Part shown: piece after piece, positions 1 to 9,400 of the stretch
How the letters are laid out: each line of letters opens with the position of its first letter
Numbering within the stretch: position 1 is the first letter of the stretch
Source: CAVRUF01 sp963716005
GTDB taxonomy: Bacteria > Actinomycetota > Thermoleophilia > Gaiellales > Gaiellaceae
DNA: 64,000 nt
Direction: 5' to 3'
Assembly (NCBI GenBank): GCA_963716005.1
Contig: OY970285.1
Span: 434,001-498,000 of the forward strand
Program-made: the position numbers and the translations under genes
Notes under the pieces: generated by a model
What the model saw: only the letters and a program-made list of their open reading frames with translations
Database searches by the model: none
Told to the model about the DNA's origin: nothing

Positions 1-963
1 GCCGCGGTCACGCTGCTCACGGTCGAGACGGACGAGCCGCTCCCGTATGGACGCATCGTCCGCGACCGCTCGGGGAAGGTCGCCCGCGTGGTCGAGGAGC
101 GCGACGCCAACGACGAAGAGCGGGCCATCCGCGAGCTGAACTCGTCCGTGTACGTCTTTGCGGCCGCCGATCTGCGCGATGGCCTTGCGCAGCTCGACAC
201 CGAGAACGACCAGGGCGAGCTCTACCTGACGGACGCCATCGGCCATCTCGCGGCCGCCGGCCGCCCGGTCGCGACCGTGGCAGCCGACGACCCGGACGAG
301 GCGCTCGGCGTGAACACGCGCGCCGATCTCGCCGAGGTGGCCGCGCTTCTGCGCGACCGCATCCTCCACGCGCACATGCTCGCCGGCGTCACCGTCACGG
401 ATCCGGCCACGACCTGGATCGAGGCGGGCGTCGAGCTCGAGCCCGACACGGTCGTCCAGCCGTTCACGATCCTCCGCGGCTCGACCGTCGTACGGCGCGG
501 CGCCGAGGTCGGCCCGCACGCGGTCGCCGTCGACGCCGAGATCGGCCCGGGCGCGACCGTCGGTCCGTTCGCCTACCTGCGGCCCGGCGCGAAACTGGCC
601 GCGGGATCGAAGGTCGGCACGTTCGTCGAGGTGAAGAACTCCGAGATCGGCGAGCGCGCCAAGGTGCCGCACCTCTCCTATATCGGCGACGCCGAGATCG
701 GAGAGGACACGAACATCGGCGCCGGCGCGATCACCGCGAACTACCGTCCCGAGCGCGGCGGCGGCAAGGAGCGGACGAAGATCGGCCGCAACGTCCACAC
801 CGGAAGCGACAACGTATTTGTCGCGCCCGTGGAGATCGGAGACAATGCCTGGGTCGGAGCGGGATCGACCATCACGGAGGACGTCCCGCCCGGTGCCCTT
901 GCCATCGCGCGCGCCAAGCAGGTCAACAAAGAGGACTACAGAGGTGACAAGCCTGATGAATGA
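1..963 (+). CDS. glmU: Bifunctional GlmU (UDP-GlcNAc synthesis), 5' truncated
   Basis: Cytoplasmic enzyme that acetylates glucosamine-1-phosphate and uridylylates it to UDP-GlcNAc, the precursor for peptidoglycan. The frame is open from base 1, so the start and most of the uridyltransferase domain lie outside; about 320 of the usual ~460 residues are here. Visible are the end of the nucleotidyltransferase domain (YGRIVRD) and a left-handed beta-helix of hexapeptide repeats with the acetyltransferase signatures KVGTFVEVKNSEIG and GAGAITANYRP. It overlaps prs by 8 bp, the common actinobacterial glmU-prs pair. Identification is secure. Confidence 0.96.
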   Translation, partial: AAVTLLTVETDEPLPYGRIVRDRSGKVARVVEERDANDEERAIRELNSSVYVFAAADLRDGLAQLDTENDQGELYLTDAIGHLAAAGRPVATVAADDPDEALGVNTRADLAEVAALLRDRILHAHMLAGVTVTDPATTWIEAGVELEPDTVVQPFTILRGSTVVRRGAEVGPHAVAVDAEIGPGATVGPFAYLRPGAKLAAGSKVGTFVEVKNSEIGERAKVPHLSYIGDAEIGEDTNIGAGAITANYRPERGGGKERTKIGRNVHTGSDNVFVAPVEIGDNAWVGAGSTITEDVPPGALAIARAKQVNKEDYRGDKPDE

Positions 964-2014
964 CGTGGCTCTGCCCGGCCTCGCTGGAGGAGGCGACTCG
1001 ACGCAGGCGAGCTCCGAGCGCGGACACTGGATCCGCCGCGGCCCCGAGGGCCGGCTCATGCTCTTTGCGGGCCGCTCGAACCCGGATCTCGCCGAGCAGA
1101 TCGCCGCGCAGCTCGGGATCGAGCTGGGCGACGTCCACGTGAAGACGTTCGCGAACGGCGAGGTCTACAGCCGCTTCCTCGAGTCGATCCGCGGCGCGGA
1201 CGTGTTCATCGTCCAGTCCTGCGCGGGCCCGAGGACGAACGACCACCTCTGGGAGCTCCTGACCTTGATCGACGCGGCCAAGCTCGCCTCGGCGAACCGG
1301 ATCACGGCCGTCATGCCGTGGTTCCCGTACTCGCGGCAGGACAAGAAGTCCGCGCCGCGCGAGCCGATCACCGCGAAGCTCCTCGCGAGCTGCCTCGAGG
1401 GCGCCGGCGCCGACCGCGTGCTGACGATGGATCTCCACGCGGGCCAGATCCAGGGCTTCTTCTCCATCCCGGTCGACCACATGACCGCGCTGCCGCTCTT
1501 CGCCAAGTACTACCGCGACAAGGGCCTTTGGGGCGACGGCGTCGTGGCGGTCGCGCCGGATCCGGGCCGCGGCAAGATGACCACCCGCTTCGCCCAATTC
1601 CTCGAGGCCGACGTCGCGTACATGTCGAAGACCCGGCCCGACCACGACGTCGCCGAGGTGACCGAGGTCGTCGGACGCGAGCGCGTGAAGGGCAAGGCGG
1701 CGATCCTGAGCGACGACCTGATCGTGACCGGCTCGACACTGATCTCGGGCGCCAAGGCGCTGCTCGAGGCCGGTGCGACGGCGGTGTACGCGTGCGCCAC
1801 GCACGCCCTCATCCCGGAGTTCGCGCTGGAGAAGATCACCGAGAGCGAGCTGACCGAGATCTGCGTCACCGACACGGTGCTGCTCGACCCGACCAAGTTG
1901 CCGCCGAACATCCAGATTCTCCCGGTCGCGGGCCTCCTCGCGGACACGATCCAGAACGTATTCTCGGGCGAGTCGGTCTCCGAGATCTTCGCGGGCGAGA
2001 ACCAACTCTTCTAG
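956..2014 (+). CDS. prs: Ribose-phosphate pyrophosphokinase (PRPP synthetase)
   Basis: Makes PRPP from ribose-5-phosphate and ATP for purine, pyrimidine, His and Trp synthesis. Family motifs are visible: PWFPYSRQDKK (ATP-binding region), DLHAGQIQGFF (metal/catalytic His region) and the PRPP loop in ILSDDLIVTGSTL. The ATG at 956 is preceded by AGAGGTGA at a good distance and gives 352 residues, about 35 more than typical Prs; the ATG at 1058 (MLFAGRSNPDLAEQ) would give the usual length. The loop (usually DDMIDTAGT) is slightly divergent. It is translationally coupled to glmU. Confidence 0.94.
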   Translation: MNDVALPGLAGGGDSTQASSERGHWIRRGPEGRLMLFAGRSNPDLAEQIAAQLGIELGDVHVKTFANGEVYSRFLESIRGADVFIVQSCAGPRTNDHLWELLTLIDAAKLASANRITAVMPWFPYSRQDKKSAPREPITAKLLASCLEGAGADRVLTMDLHAGQIQGFFSIPVDHMTALPLFAKYYRDKGLWGDGVVAVAPDPGRGKMTTRFAQFLEADVAYMSKTRPDHDVAEVTEVVGRERVKGKAAILSDDLIVTGSTLISGAKALLEAGATAVYACATHALIPEFALEKITESELTEICVTDTVLLDPTKLPPNIQILPVAGLLADTIQNVFSGESVSEIFAGENQLF

Positions 2015-2093
2015 CCGCTTCCGCGCAACCAGAGGGTTCGAGCGGACTGTCCGTGGCCTTGCGAGTGGGCGTCAGCAAGCCGATAGATGAGTC

Positions 2094-2315
2094 GTGGTGT
2101 ATCTGGTGTTCGTTCTTGCTGGCCTTGTTCTCGGTCTCATCGTCGGGCGCTGGTGGACGCTGGCCGCCGCTCTCGGCCTCGGCTTGTGGATTTCCACCAC
2201 CAGCGAGGTCGATGAAGTCTCCCCGTGGTTCCTCGGTGCCGTCTATGGGGTGCTGGTTGCGGCGGGGATCGCCGCCGGGATCGTTCTTCACCGGCGACTT
2301 CGCACCCGCTCCTAG
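2094..2315 (+). CDS. Small two-helix membrane protein
   Basis: A 73-residue hypothetical protein. Two hydrophobic segments (about residues 2-33 and 44-66) are separated by a short acidic stretch (SEVDEVSP), and the C-terminus is basic (HRRLRTRS), suggesting an inner-membrane protein with a cytoplasmic tail. The start is GTG at 2094; there is no strong ribosome binding site. No family is recognised. It lies alone between prs and a convergent lipoprotein gene. Coding is supported by the hydrophobic pattern and good use of GC3 codons, but not by homology. Confidence 0.6.
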   Translation: MVYLVFVLAGLVLGLIVGRWWTLAAALGLGLWISTTSEVDEVSPWFLGAVYGVLVAAGIAAGIVLHRRLRTRS

Positions 2316-2337
2316 CGCAGCCGCTCCGGCCCGACCT

Positions 2338-2865
2338 CTAGCCGACCGCGAACGTCTCGAGCACGAGGTCACACGCCGGGTCGACCGAGTCCTCGTTGCC
2401 CGTCGCCGACGAGCAGTTGATCGCGTAGAAGGTCGTCCCGTCGAAGATCCAGGCCTCGCGCGTGCGGATCCCTTGGCCCGCGGTCGTCGTCCCTGAGAAG
2501 GTCACCGCCGGAAGGCCGGCGATGGTCACCTGCTCCACATCGCCGTCGAGCTTGCTTCCCTCGACGTTCTGGGCGAGGAAGGTTTCCGCTCCGGTGCGCA
2601 GCTCGCCCATGAGGCCGTCGATGTTCTCGGCGGTCACCTCCTGCGGGGAGTCGAAGACGCCGACGCTGATTCCGGTCACGCCCGGGTCCGGGGCGATCAC
2701 GACGTCCGCGCTCCCGGGCTCGTCGTTCGATTCCCGTTCCTCCCAGTCCCCGGGATAGCTGAAGGAGTAGCCGTCGCCCTGGAACGTGTTGTCGGGCCCG
2801 GCCGCTTCGTCGCCGCCGCACCCCGCGGCCAGAGAAACCAGGATCAGAGCCAGAACGGGGCGCAT
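2338..2865 (-). CDS. Putative secreted lipoprotein
   Basis: A 175-residue protein with a lipoprotein signal peptide: basic start, hydrophobic core and lipobox LAAGC, with the lipidated Cys near residue 16. The mature part starts with an acidic linker and then contains YSFSYPGDWEE and several beta-strand stretches, reminiscent of PsbP/DUF1795-like small lipoproteins that open with a 'y.f.YP..W' motif. Cys pairs later in the chain (NCSSATG, PACDLV) may form a disulfide. It is a single gene, convergent with the preceding small membrane gene. Function unknown; the PsbP-like assignment is a pattern-based guess. Confidence 0.8.
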   Translation of the reverse strand: MRPVLALILVSLAAGCGGDEAAGPDNTFQGDGYSFSYPGDWEERESNDEPGSADVVIAPDPGVTGISVGVFDSPQEVTAENIDGLMGELRTGAETFLAQNVEGSKLDGDVEQVTIAGLPAVTFSGTTTAGQGIRTREAWIFDGTTFYAINCSSATGNEDSVDPACDLVLETFAVG

Positions 2866-2979
2866 TCAGCGCACGGTAGTGAAAGTCCCCGGCACGAGGG
2901 ATGCGGGATTCAAGGCCTCCTGCCGATGCGGACCGGAGCAACCCAGGCGGGGTGGCGCGCCGAAACACCTTGGAGGCGC

Positions 2980-3363
2980 ATGCCGAGGATCGACCCCCGC
3001 AAGGTTCCCACTCTCTATGTGATCGCGATGGCGGCCTGGATCTACGGCTTCGCGGCCGCGGATCGCAGCCTGCCCGCGCTGGTCGTCTTCGTGCTCTTGC
3101 TCATGGGCGCTGCCCTCCAGGTGTGGGTCGGCTTCGAGATCGGGCGCTGGGAGGCAATCGGCCTCGCCGTCGTGCCCGTGCTGCTCGCCGTTGCCGCCGC
3201 CGGCGTCGATTCGAGCCTCTGGACGACGATCGTCATCCTCATGGTCTTCCCGGGAGCCCCGCTGATCGGCCTCGGCGTGTACCTGCGCAACCTGGACGAG
3301 GAGCGAAACGACCGCTCGCCCGACTCCTGGCTGTACGGCGAAGAGCCGACGAACCAGGCCTAG
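2980..3363 (+). CDS. Membrane protein of unknown function
   Basis: A 127-residue protein starting at ATG 2980 (MPRIDPRKVPTLY), with GGAGG just upstream. It has four hydrophobic segments: roughly residues 11-28, 30-52, 55-75 and 80-98, followed by a charged cytoplasmic tail (DEERNDRSPDSW). An upstream in-frame ATG at 2926 would add an 18-residue Arg/Trp-rich leader with no ribosome binding site, so the shorter start is preferred. No family is recognised. It is divergent from the lipoprotein gene and is followed by repeat copy A. Confidence 0.75.
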   Translation: MPRIDPRKVPTLYVIAMAAWIYGFAAADRSLPALVVFVLLLMGAALQVWVGFEIGRWEAIGLAVVPVLLAVAAAGVDSSLWTTIVILMVFPGAPLIGLGVYLRNLDEERNDRSPDSWLYGEEPTNQA

Positions 3364-3409
3364 CACGCGGGCCTCCGGGCCGGCATCGGCACACATTCGG
3401 CACGGCTTC

Positions 3410-3480
3410 GTGCCAGACACGCGCGTACTCCAGCGATAGCCTGACCGGTAGGGGTGCTCTAGCCGGGGTCCCCCGGGGGG
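3410..3480 (+). repeat. Intergenic repeat element, copy A
   Basis: Shares a 29-base exact block (3451-3479: GGGGTGCTCTAGCCGGGGTC followed by a C/G run) with copy C at 37377-37405, and a looser upstream part ACGCG..(N)..GCGATA..CTGACC also present in copy B. The upstream part resembles a -10 region (GATAGCCT) and the downstream part folds as a GC hairpin (CCGGG/CCCGG). It sits between the ends of two convergent genes, so no obvious gene is transcribed from it. Function unknown. Confidence 0.7.
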
Positions 3481-3513
3481 ACACGGTGTTCGGACTGAAA
3501 GTGACGCGGTTCG

Positions 3514-4698
3514 TTAGGCCGGGTCGAACGCGTGGCGCTCGCGCCGGTGGAGCTCGCCCTGCACCTGGGAGACGTAGGCGGCGAGCTCGCTTTCCTTCTC
3601 GTTCAGCTTGCGCTCGAGCCCGTCGAGCTCCTGCTCGCGCCGGTCGAGCTGCTCCTCGCGGAAATCCTTCTCGCTCTCGAACGAGATGCGCTCGTGCTGG
3701 GCGTCGGCCTCACGCTCGTCCTGGCGGCGGGCGCGGTCGCGGAGCGACTCCTCGAGCTCCAGCATCTGCTTCTGGCGGCGCTCCAGCTCGAGCCTCTCGG
3801 CGGCGAAGCTGTGATCGCCGGCGCGGGAGAGAGCCTGCTCGGCCCGCTCGCGCTCGCGCTCGGCGAGAACGCGCTCGCGCTCGGCGAACCCGGCCTCGCG
3901 CTCGGCCATCTCGGCCGACTGCGCCTCGACGTGGGCGACGCGGGCGGCGAAGTCGGCGGCCTGCGCCTCCACCTCGGCTGCTCGCGCGTCGACCTCGGCG
4001 CTTCGCGCCCCGAAAGACTGTTCTCGCTCGGCCACCGCGCGCTCGCGCTCGGCGACGCGCAGTTCCTGCTCGGCCAGCTCGCGTTCGCGCTCAGCGGTCG
4101 CGGCGGTCGATTCGCCGGTGTGCTGCTCGACCTCGGCCAGGCGCTCCTCGCGCTCGGCGACCTCGATCTCGCGCGTCGTGAGCGTCGCCGCCCACTCGTC
4201 CAAAGCTCCGGCCTTCTCGTCGAGATCGGCCGCGCGCGTCTCCAGCGCTTCCGAATCGCCCTCGAACTGCACCGGCTGCGTCTCGAGCTCGGCTGCGCGC
4301 GCCTCCAGGGCTGCGCTTTGCGCCGTGAGCTCCTCGGCCCGTGCCTCCAGCGCTGCGGCCTGCTCGGCCAGCGGTGCTGCCTGTGCTTCCACCTCGGCGG
4401 CCCGCGCATCGATCTCCGCGGCCCGCGCGTCGAGCTCGGCCTCACGCTCGGCCAGAGCGGCCGCGGCCGCTTCGGCGATCTGCTCCGTGATGTCGATCGA
4501 CTGCACGTCGACGGCCGTCGTCTTCGCATTGGAGCGGGCCGACGGCTTTCGGGTGGTCGTGCGGGGCTTCTTCGCGGGAGCGTGCGCCGCGTAGATCTCG
4601 AGCCGCACGACGGGAGGCTCCGAAGGCGTCTGCTTCGAAGTTCTCGGTGTGGCGGGCTTCGTTGCCCGAGGCTTGGGTTTGTCTGCGGCGTCCGGCAT
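3514..4698 (-). CDS. Long coiled-coil protein
   Basis: A 394-residue protein starting at ATG 4698 with GAGGAG 9 bases upstream. Residues 1-80 are a basic, Pro/Thr/Lys-rich, probably disordered tail (KPKPRATKPATPRTSKQ). Residues ~85-390 are an almost uninterrupted Ala/Glu/Arg coiled coil with heptad-like repeats such as AAALEARAEELTAQSAALEA and AERERELAEQE. There is no enzymatic motif and no membrane segment. This could be a structural or polar scaffold protein (DivIVA/FilP-like in character), but low-complexity composition prevents family assignment. It is monocistronic and convergent with the upstream membrane gene. Confidence 0.8.
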   Translation of the reverse strand: MPDAADKPKPRATKPATPRTSKQTPSEPPVVRLEIYAAHAPAKKPRTTTRKPSARSNAKTTAVDVQSIDITEQIAEAAAAALAEREAELDARAAEIDARAAEVEAQAAPLAEQAAALEARAEELTAQSAALEARAAELETQPVQFEGDSEALETRAADLDEKAGALDEWAATLTTREIEVAEREERLAEVEQHTGESTAATAERERELAEQELRVAERERAVAEREQSFGARSAEVDARAAEVEAQAADFAARVAHVEAQSAEMAEREAGFAERERVLAERERERAEQALSRAGDHSFAAERLELERRQKQMLELEESLRDRARRQDEREADAQHERISFESEKDFREEQLDRREQELDGLERKLNEKESELAAYVSQVQGELHRRERHAFDPA

Positions 4699-4840
4699 GA
4701 GGTGCGGCTCCTCGAGGAAGTCAATCGACCCTCGCAGCCCTTCCGCGTATCCCTCGCACGAGCGGTTGCGCAATGCGCATGGTCCGCGCAAGCTGTATGG
4801 GCGGACGACGGGCGTCGTCGTCCCGAAAGCGGCTACTGCG

Positions 4841-4963
4841 GTGAACCTGGACCCCAACACTCATGCGTTCGTCCTCGCGACGGCGTTTTTCACTTCCCTC
4901 CTGTTCGCGCTCGCGGCCTGGCTGCCGTGCGTGCTCCTGCTTCGCTATCTCCTGTTCGGCTAA
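4841..4963 (+). CDS. Possible 40-residue membrane peptide
   Basis: A short frame from GTG 4841 encodes a polar N-terminus (NLDPNTH) and one long hydrophobic helix ending ...RYLLFG. It resembles many actinobacterial single-span micropeptides. There is no clear ribosome binding site and no homologue that I recognise, so this may be chance. It is the only candidate in the 308-bp gap between the divergent coiled-coil gene and rplY. Confidence 0.35.
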   Translation: MNLDPNTHAFVLATAFFTSLLFALAAWLPCVLLLRYLLFG

Positions 4964-5006
4964 CCGCAGGCGGCCACAGCCGCTTCGGTAGACTGGCCGA
5001 CCGGAA

Positions 5007-5714
5007 ATGGCTGCAGAGCGCGTCAAACTGGAAGTGCAGTCCCGAGAGCGGTCCGGCTCGGGCGATTCGCGACGCCTGCGCGCGGACGGGTTCGTCCCCG
5101 GCGTCCTCTACGGCGCGGGCAAGCCGGCGCAGAGCTTCACCGTCAACGAGCGCGCCCTGCGTGACGTCCTGACGGGGGAGCACGGCACGAACGCGATCCT
5201 CGACGTGATCATCGGCGAGGGCGGAAAGCCCCATCACGCAGTGCTCAAGGACTACCAGCTCCACCCGATTCGCAGGCGCCTTCTCCACATCGACCTCCAG
5301 GAAGTCCGCCTGGACGTCGCGATCCAGTCGGCCGTCCACATCGAACTCATCGGCGAGTCCGTCGGCCAGACATTTGGCGGCGTGCTCACCCAGGTCACGC
5401 GCGAGGTGCTCGTCGAGGCGCTGCCGATGAGCGTGCCCGACCGGCTCGAGCTCGACATCACCGCGATGGAGATCGGCGACAGCCTCCGCGTCAGCGACCT
5501 CGTCGTTCCCGCAGACGTCACGATCCTCACCGATCCCGAAGAAGTGCTCGCGAGCGTCATCCAGCCGCGGGTCGAGGAAGAGCCCGAGCCCGTCGAGGGC
5601 GAAGAGATCGAGGGCGAAGAGGGCGAAGAGGGCGTCGAGGGCGAAGAGGGCGCCGAGGACACCGGCGATTCCGCGGCCGGCGACGCCGGCGACGAGTCTC
5701 CCTCCGGGGAGTAA
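5007..5714 (+). CDS. rplY: Large ribosomal subunit protein bL25 (Ctc form)
   Basis: Binds 5S rRNA in the 50S subunit. The N-terminal ~95 residues carry the L25 fold (RERSGSGDSRRLRADGFVPGV, LYGAG), followed by the CTC beta domain (to ~185). The 235-residue length fits the long Ctc type rather than the ~95-residue E. coli form. The C-terminal 45 residues are an acidic Glu/Gly tail encoded by repeated DNA. A -10-like TAGACT at 4989 lies only ~12 bases before ATG 5007, implying a very short leader. The stop overlaps the pth start by one base (TAATG). Confidence 0.95.
   Translation: MAAERVKLEVQSRERSGSGDSRRLRADGFVPGVLYGAGKPAQSFTVNERALRDVLTGEHGTNAILDVIIGEGGKPHHAVLKDYQLHPIRRRLLHIDLQEVRLDVAIQSAVHIELIGESVGQTFGGVLTQVTREVLVEALPMSVPDRLELDITAMEIGDSLRVSDLVVPADVTILTDPEEVLASVIQPRVEEEPEPVEGEEIEGEEGEEGVEGEEGAEDTGDSAAGDAGDESPSGE
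5592..5653 (+). repeat. GAGGGCGAAGAG tandem repeat in rplY
   Basis: Four imperfect units of GAGGGCGAAGAG, some separated by ATC or GTC codons, encode the EGEE-type acidic tail of bL25. Such repeats can expand or contract by slippage in multiples of three without breaking the frame. Confidence 0.8.
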
Positions 5715-6307
5715 TGCGCTTCCTGCGCCGGGGCGGGTCCGCCTCGACGCTCGATCTGCTCGTCGCGGGGCTCGGCAACCCGGGCCGCGAATACGCGGAC
5801 ACTCGCCACAACGTCGGCTTCCTGGTCGTGGACGAGCTCGCGCGCCGGCATGGCGGCACCTTCCGCTCGAAGTTCTCCGGCGACCTGTCCGAGCTGCGCA
5901 TCGACGGGCACCGCGTCGCGTTGCTGAAGCCGCAGACGTACATGAACGAGTCGGGCCCCTCGGTAGCCGCGGCGAGGAAGTTCTTCAAGGTCGAGTTCCC
6001 GTCGCTCCTCGTCGTCCACGACGAGGTCGATCTCGACCTGGGACGCCTGCAGGCGCGGCACGGCGGCGGCCTCGCGGGGCACAACGGCCTGCGCTCGGTC
6101 GTCAAGAGTCTCGGGACGCCCGAGTTCACGCGGCTGCGCATCGGCGTCGGCCGGCCCGAGCGCGGCGATCCGCGTCCGGTCGCCGACTGGGTGCTCTCGC
6201 CGTTCGAGCCCGAGGTGGACGTCGACGCGCTCGTCGCGCGCTCCGCGGACGCAGTCGAAACCCTGGTTCGGGACGGGCTCGAAGAGACACAGCGCGAGTT
6301 CAACTAG
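5714..6307 (+). CDS. pth: Peptidyl-tRNA hydrolase
   Basis: Releases peptides from prematurely dissociated peptidyl-tRNA. It is 197 residues, as usual, with the signatures VAGLGNPGREYADTRHNVGF (catalytic His), LLKPQTYMNESG (substrate-binding Asn) and LLVVHDEVDLDLG (catalytic Asp), plus GGLAGHNGLRS. The start ATG at 5714 overlaps the rplY stop, so the two are translationally coupled, as in many actinobacteria. Confidence 0.96.
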   Translation: MRFLRRGGSASTLDLLVAGLGNPGREYADTRHNVGFLVVDELARRHGGTFRSKFSGDLSELRIDGHRVALLKPQTYMNESGPSVAAARKFFKVEFPSLLVVHDEVDLDLGRLQARHGGGLAGHNGLRSVVKSLGTPEFTRLRIGVGRPERGDPRPVADWVLSPFEPEVDVDALVARSADAVETLVRDGLEETQREFN

Positions 6308-6391
6308 CCGTTCGGCGGTTTGAGACCCCTGCTAGGCGGTGATTTCCGGCCGTTCCGGCTGATCGTGGTCTGCTAGCGCACGCGTACGATT

Positions 6392-6424
6392 GAGACAGGC
6401 GGAACCGTGCGTTCCGCCTGTCTC
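6392..6424. promoter_or_regulatory. Perfect 14-bp inverted repeat abutting mfd
   Basis: Arms GAGACAGGCGGAAC (6392-6405) and GTTCCGCCTGTCTC (6411-6424) are perfectly complementary around a 5-base spacer, one base before the mfd ATG at 6426. A -10-like TACGAT lies at 6385-6390, so the dyad would cover the transcription start. It may be a protein operator or an mRNA hairpin limiting translation. It lacks the U-tract expected of a terminator for pth. Confidence 0.6.
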
Positions 6425-6425
6425 C

Positions 6426-9400
6426 ATGGTCCAACCCGTACTCCACGTGCTGGCGCAGGAACTCGCCGAGAGCGAGCGTCTTCGCGCGTTCGTGGAGCGG
6501 CCCGCGTCGGCGCGGGTCTCCGAGCCGCTGCTTCCGCTCGTCCTCGCCGCCACCTGGATCGCTCGCGAGGGGCCGCTCGTGTGCCTCTTCGCCGACGACT
6601 CGACCGCGCGTGACGCCGCCGAGGCGGCCGGCTGGTTCCTCGGGGACGAGAACGTCGGGCTGCTCGCCTCGCGCGGGGTTCGCCGCGAGACCGAGCTTGA
6701 GCCGCCCGCGCATCTCGTGGGCGAGCGATTCCGCGCGCTCGACGTGCATGCGGCGCGAGGGCTCGTCTGCGCGTCGGCGCTCGGGTTCGCCGACGGGCTG
6801 CCGCCGTCCGAGTCGAGGCCGGAGCCGATCCGCCTGGCCGCGGGGGACGAGCCCGGCGTAGAAGACCTCGCCGAGCAGCTCGTGGTGGCGGGCTACGCGC
6901 GGGTGGAACGCGTCGAGGAGCGGGGCCAGATCGCCGTGCGCGGCGGGATCGTCGACATCTTCCCGTCGACCGGCCGCGAGCCCGTGCGCGTCGAGTTCTT
7001 CGGGGACGAGATCGAGTCGCTCCGCGCGTTCTCGGTGTTCACCCAGCGCGCGCTGCATCCGCTCGACGAGGCGCTGATCCAGCCCGCGGCCGAGCAGCGG
7101 CTCGACGCCGATCCCGAGGACGAGCTAGTCGCACCCTTGCCCGCCGTCGATTTCGTGTGGCAGCACTCGGACGTCCGCGAGCTGTGGCGCGAGGAGCTCG
7201 GCGGCGAGATCCCGCTCCCCGCCGTGGTCGAGCTCGACCAGCTTCCGCACGGCCAGCAGCACACGTTCGAGGCGCAGCGGCCCGCCATCGCCGCCCGCGG
7301 CCTGGCCGAGGCCGAGCGCGACCTCGGCGCGTTCGTCAAGGCCGGACACCGGGTGATCGTCACGTTCGCGCACCGCGGCGAAGCGCTCCGGACGAAAGGT
7401 CTCCTGCGCAAGGTCGAGGCCGAGCAGCTCGAGCCGGAGGAGGCGTTGCCGCGCGACGGCGCGCTGCGCTTCGCGGTCTCGCCGGCGCGGCGCGGCTTCG
7501 TCTCGCGCGAGCTCGGCATCGTCCTCCTCCCGGACACACAGGTCTTCCGCAAGCGCCCGCCGCGCCAGGACGCGCGCGTCGGGAAGGCGCTCCAGAGCTT
7601 CGCCGACCTGCGCAGCGGCGACTACGTCGTCCACGAGGATCACGGCGTCGGGCGGCTCCTCGGTTTCGAGACGAAGACCGTCGCCGGCGTTACGCGCGAC
7701 TACCTCTTCCTCGAATTCAAGGGCGACGACCGGCTCTACGTGCCGCACGAGCAGATCGGGCGCGTGTCGCGCTACGTCGGTGCCGACGGCGCGAGCCCGG
7801 CGCTCTCCAAGCTCGGCGGCAAGGCGTGGCAGCTCGTCAAGTCGCGCGCGCTCGCGGGCGCGAGGGAGCTGGCCGGCGAGCTGATCGCGCTCTACGCGAC
7901 CAGGCAGCAGGCGCCGGGGATGGCCTACGACGTCGACGGCGACCTCGTCGAGCAGCTCGAGGCGACGTTCCCGTACGTGGAGACGCCCGACCAGCGCCGC
8001 GCGATCGAGTCGGTGAAGGAGGATCTCGAGACGCCGCGCCCGATGGACCGGCTCGTCTGCGGCGACGTCGGGTTCGGCAAGACCGAGGTCGCGGTGCGCG
8101 CCGCGTTCGCCGTCGTCGCCGGCGGCAAGCAGGCGCTCGTGCTCGCGCCGACGACCATCCTCGCGCAGCAGCACTGGAACACCTTCCGCGAGCGCCTGCG
8201 CGACCTCCCGGTCACGGTCGAGATGGTGTCGCGCTTCCGCAGGCCGGCCGATGTGAAGCGGATCCTCGCGGACTACTCCGCGGGCAAGGTCGACATCCTG
8301 ATCGGAACCCACCGCGTCTTGTCCCGCGACGTTTCCGCGAAGGATCTCGGCCTGGTCGTGCTCGACGAGGAGCAGCGCTTCGGGGTCGCGCAGAAGGAGC
8401 TCCTGCGCCAGCTGCGGCTCGAGGTCGACGTGCTCGCACTGACCGCGACGCCGATCCCGCGCACGCTGCACATGTCGCTCGCGGGCCTGCGCGACATCTC
8501 GGTGATCGAAACCGCGCCCGAGGGACGCCGGCCGATCCGCACGCACGTCGGCGAGTACGACGAGGAGCTCATCCAGGTCGCGCTCGAGCGCGAGGCGGCG
8601 CGCGGCGGCCAGGCGTTCTACCTCCACAACCGCGTCGAGTCGATCGACGAGGCGGCCGAGAAGCTGCAGCAGCTCTGCCCGAAGCTGCGCTTCCTGGTCG
8701 TCCACGGACAGCTCGCCGAGCGCCAGCTGGAGGAGCGGATGCTCGCGTTCCTCGCCGGCGACGCGGACGTGCTCGTCTCGACGACGATCATCGAGTCCGG
8801 GCTCGACATTCCGCAGGCGAACACGCTCGTCGTCGAGCGCGCCGACGCGCTCGGGCTCGCCCAGCTCTACCAGATCCGCGGCCGGGTCGGACGCAGCGAT
8901 GTCCCTGCACACGCGTATCTCTTCTATCCCGACGGGGAGGAGCTGACGGCCGAGGCGAGGGCACGTTTGGCCGCGCTCGCCGACCACACCGAGCTCGGCG
9001 CGGGGTTCCAGATCGCCATGCGCGACCTCGAGATCCGCGGCGCCGGGAACCTGCTCGGCGCGGAGCAGTCCGGGCACGTTGCGGCGGTCGGCTTCGAGCT
9101 CTATATCGAGCTCCTCGCCGAGGCCGTCGCCGAGCTGGCCGGAACGCGCCGCCCGGTCGCGCGGCCGATCCGCGTCGAGGCGCAGGTGGACGCGTTCGTC
9201 CCGGCCGAGTACGTCGCCGCCGAGGCGCAGAAGATCGACCTCCACCGCCGCGTCGCGCTGGCCGAGACGGAGGACGAGCTGCGCGAGTTGCACGCGGCGA
9301 TCGAGGACCGGTACGGCCCGGCCCCGGAGCCGGTCGAGAACCTGTTCTCGATCCAGGAAGCGAAGCTGAAGCTGGCGCGGCTCGGGGCCGACTATCTCGT

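Noticed and set aside
6392..6424. LexA (SOS) box at mfd
   Set aside because: The spacing between GAAC and GTTC is 5, not 4, and no other SOS-type site was noticed near addAB or nth; kept only as a structural dyad.
6390..6425. TTG 6390 as mfd start
   Set aside because: It would place the perfect inverted repeat inside the coding sequence and adds a non-family leader; ATG 6426 fits.
7125..9293. 722-residue minus-strand frame across mfd
   Set aside because: Antisense shadow of a high-GC gene: Arg/Leu/Asp-rich composition, no motifs, while mfd on the plus strand has all helicase motifs.
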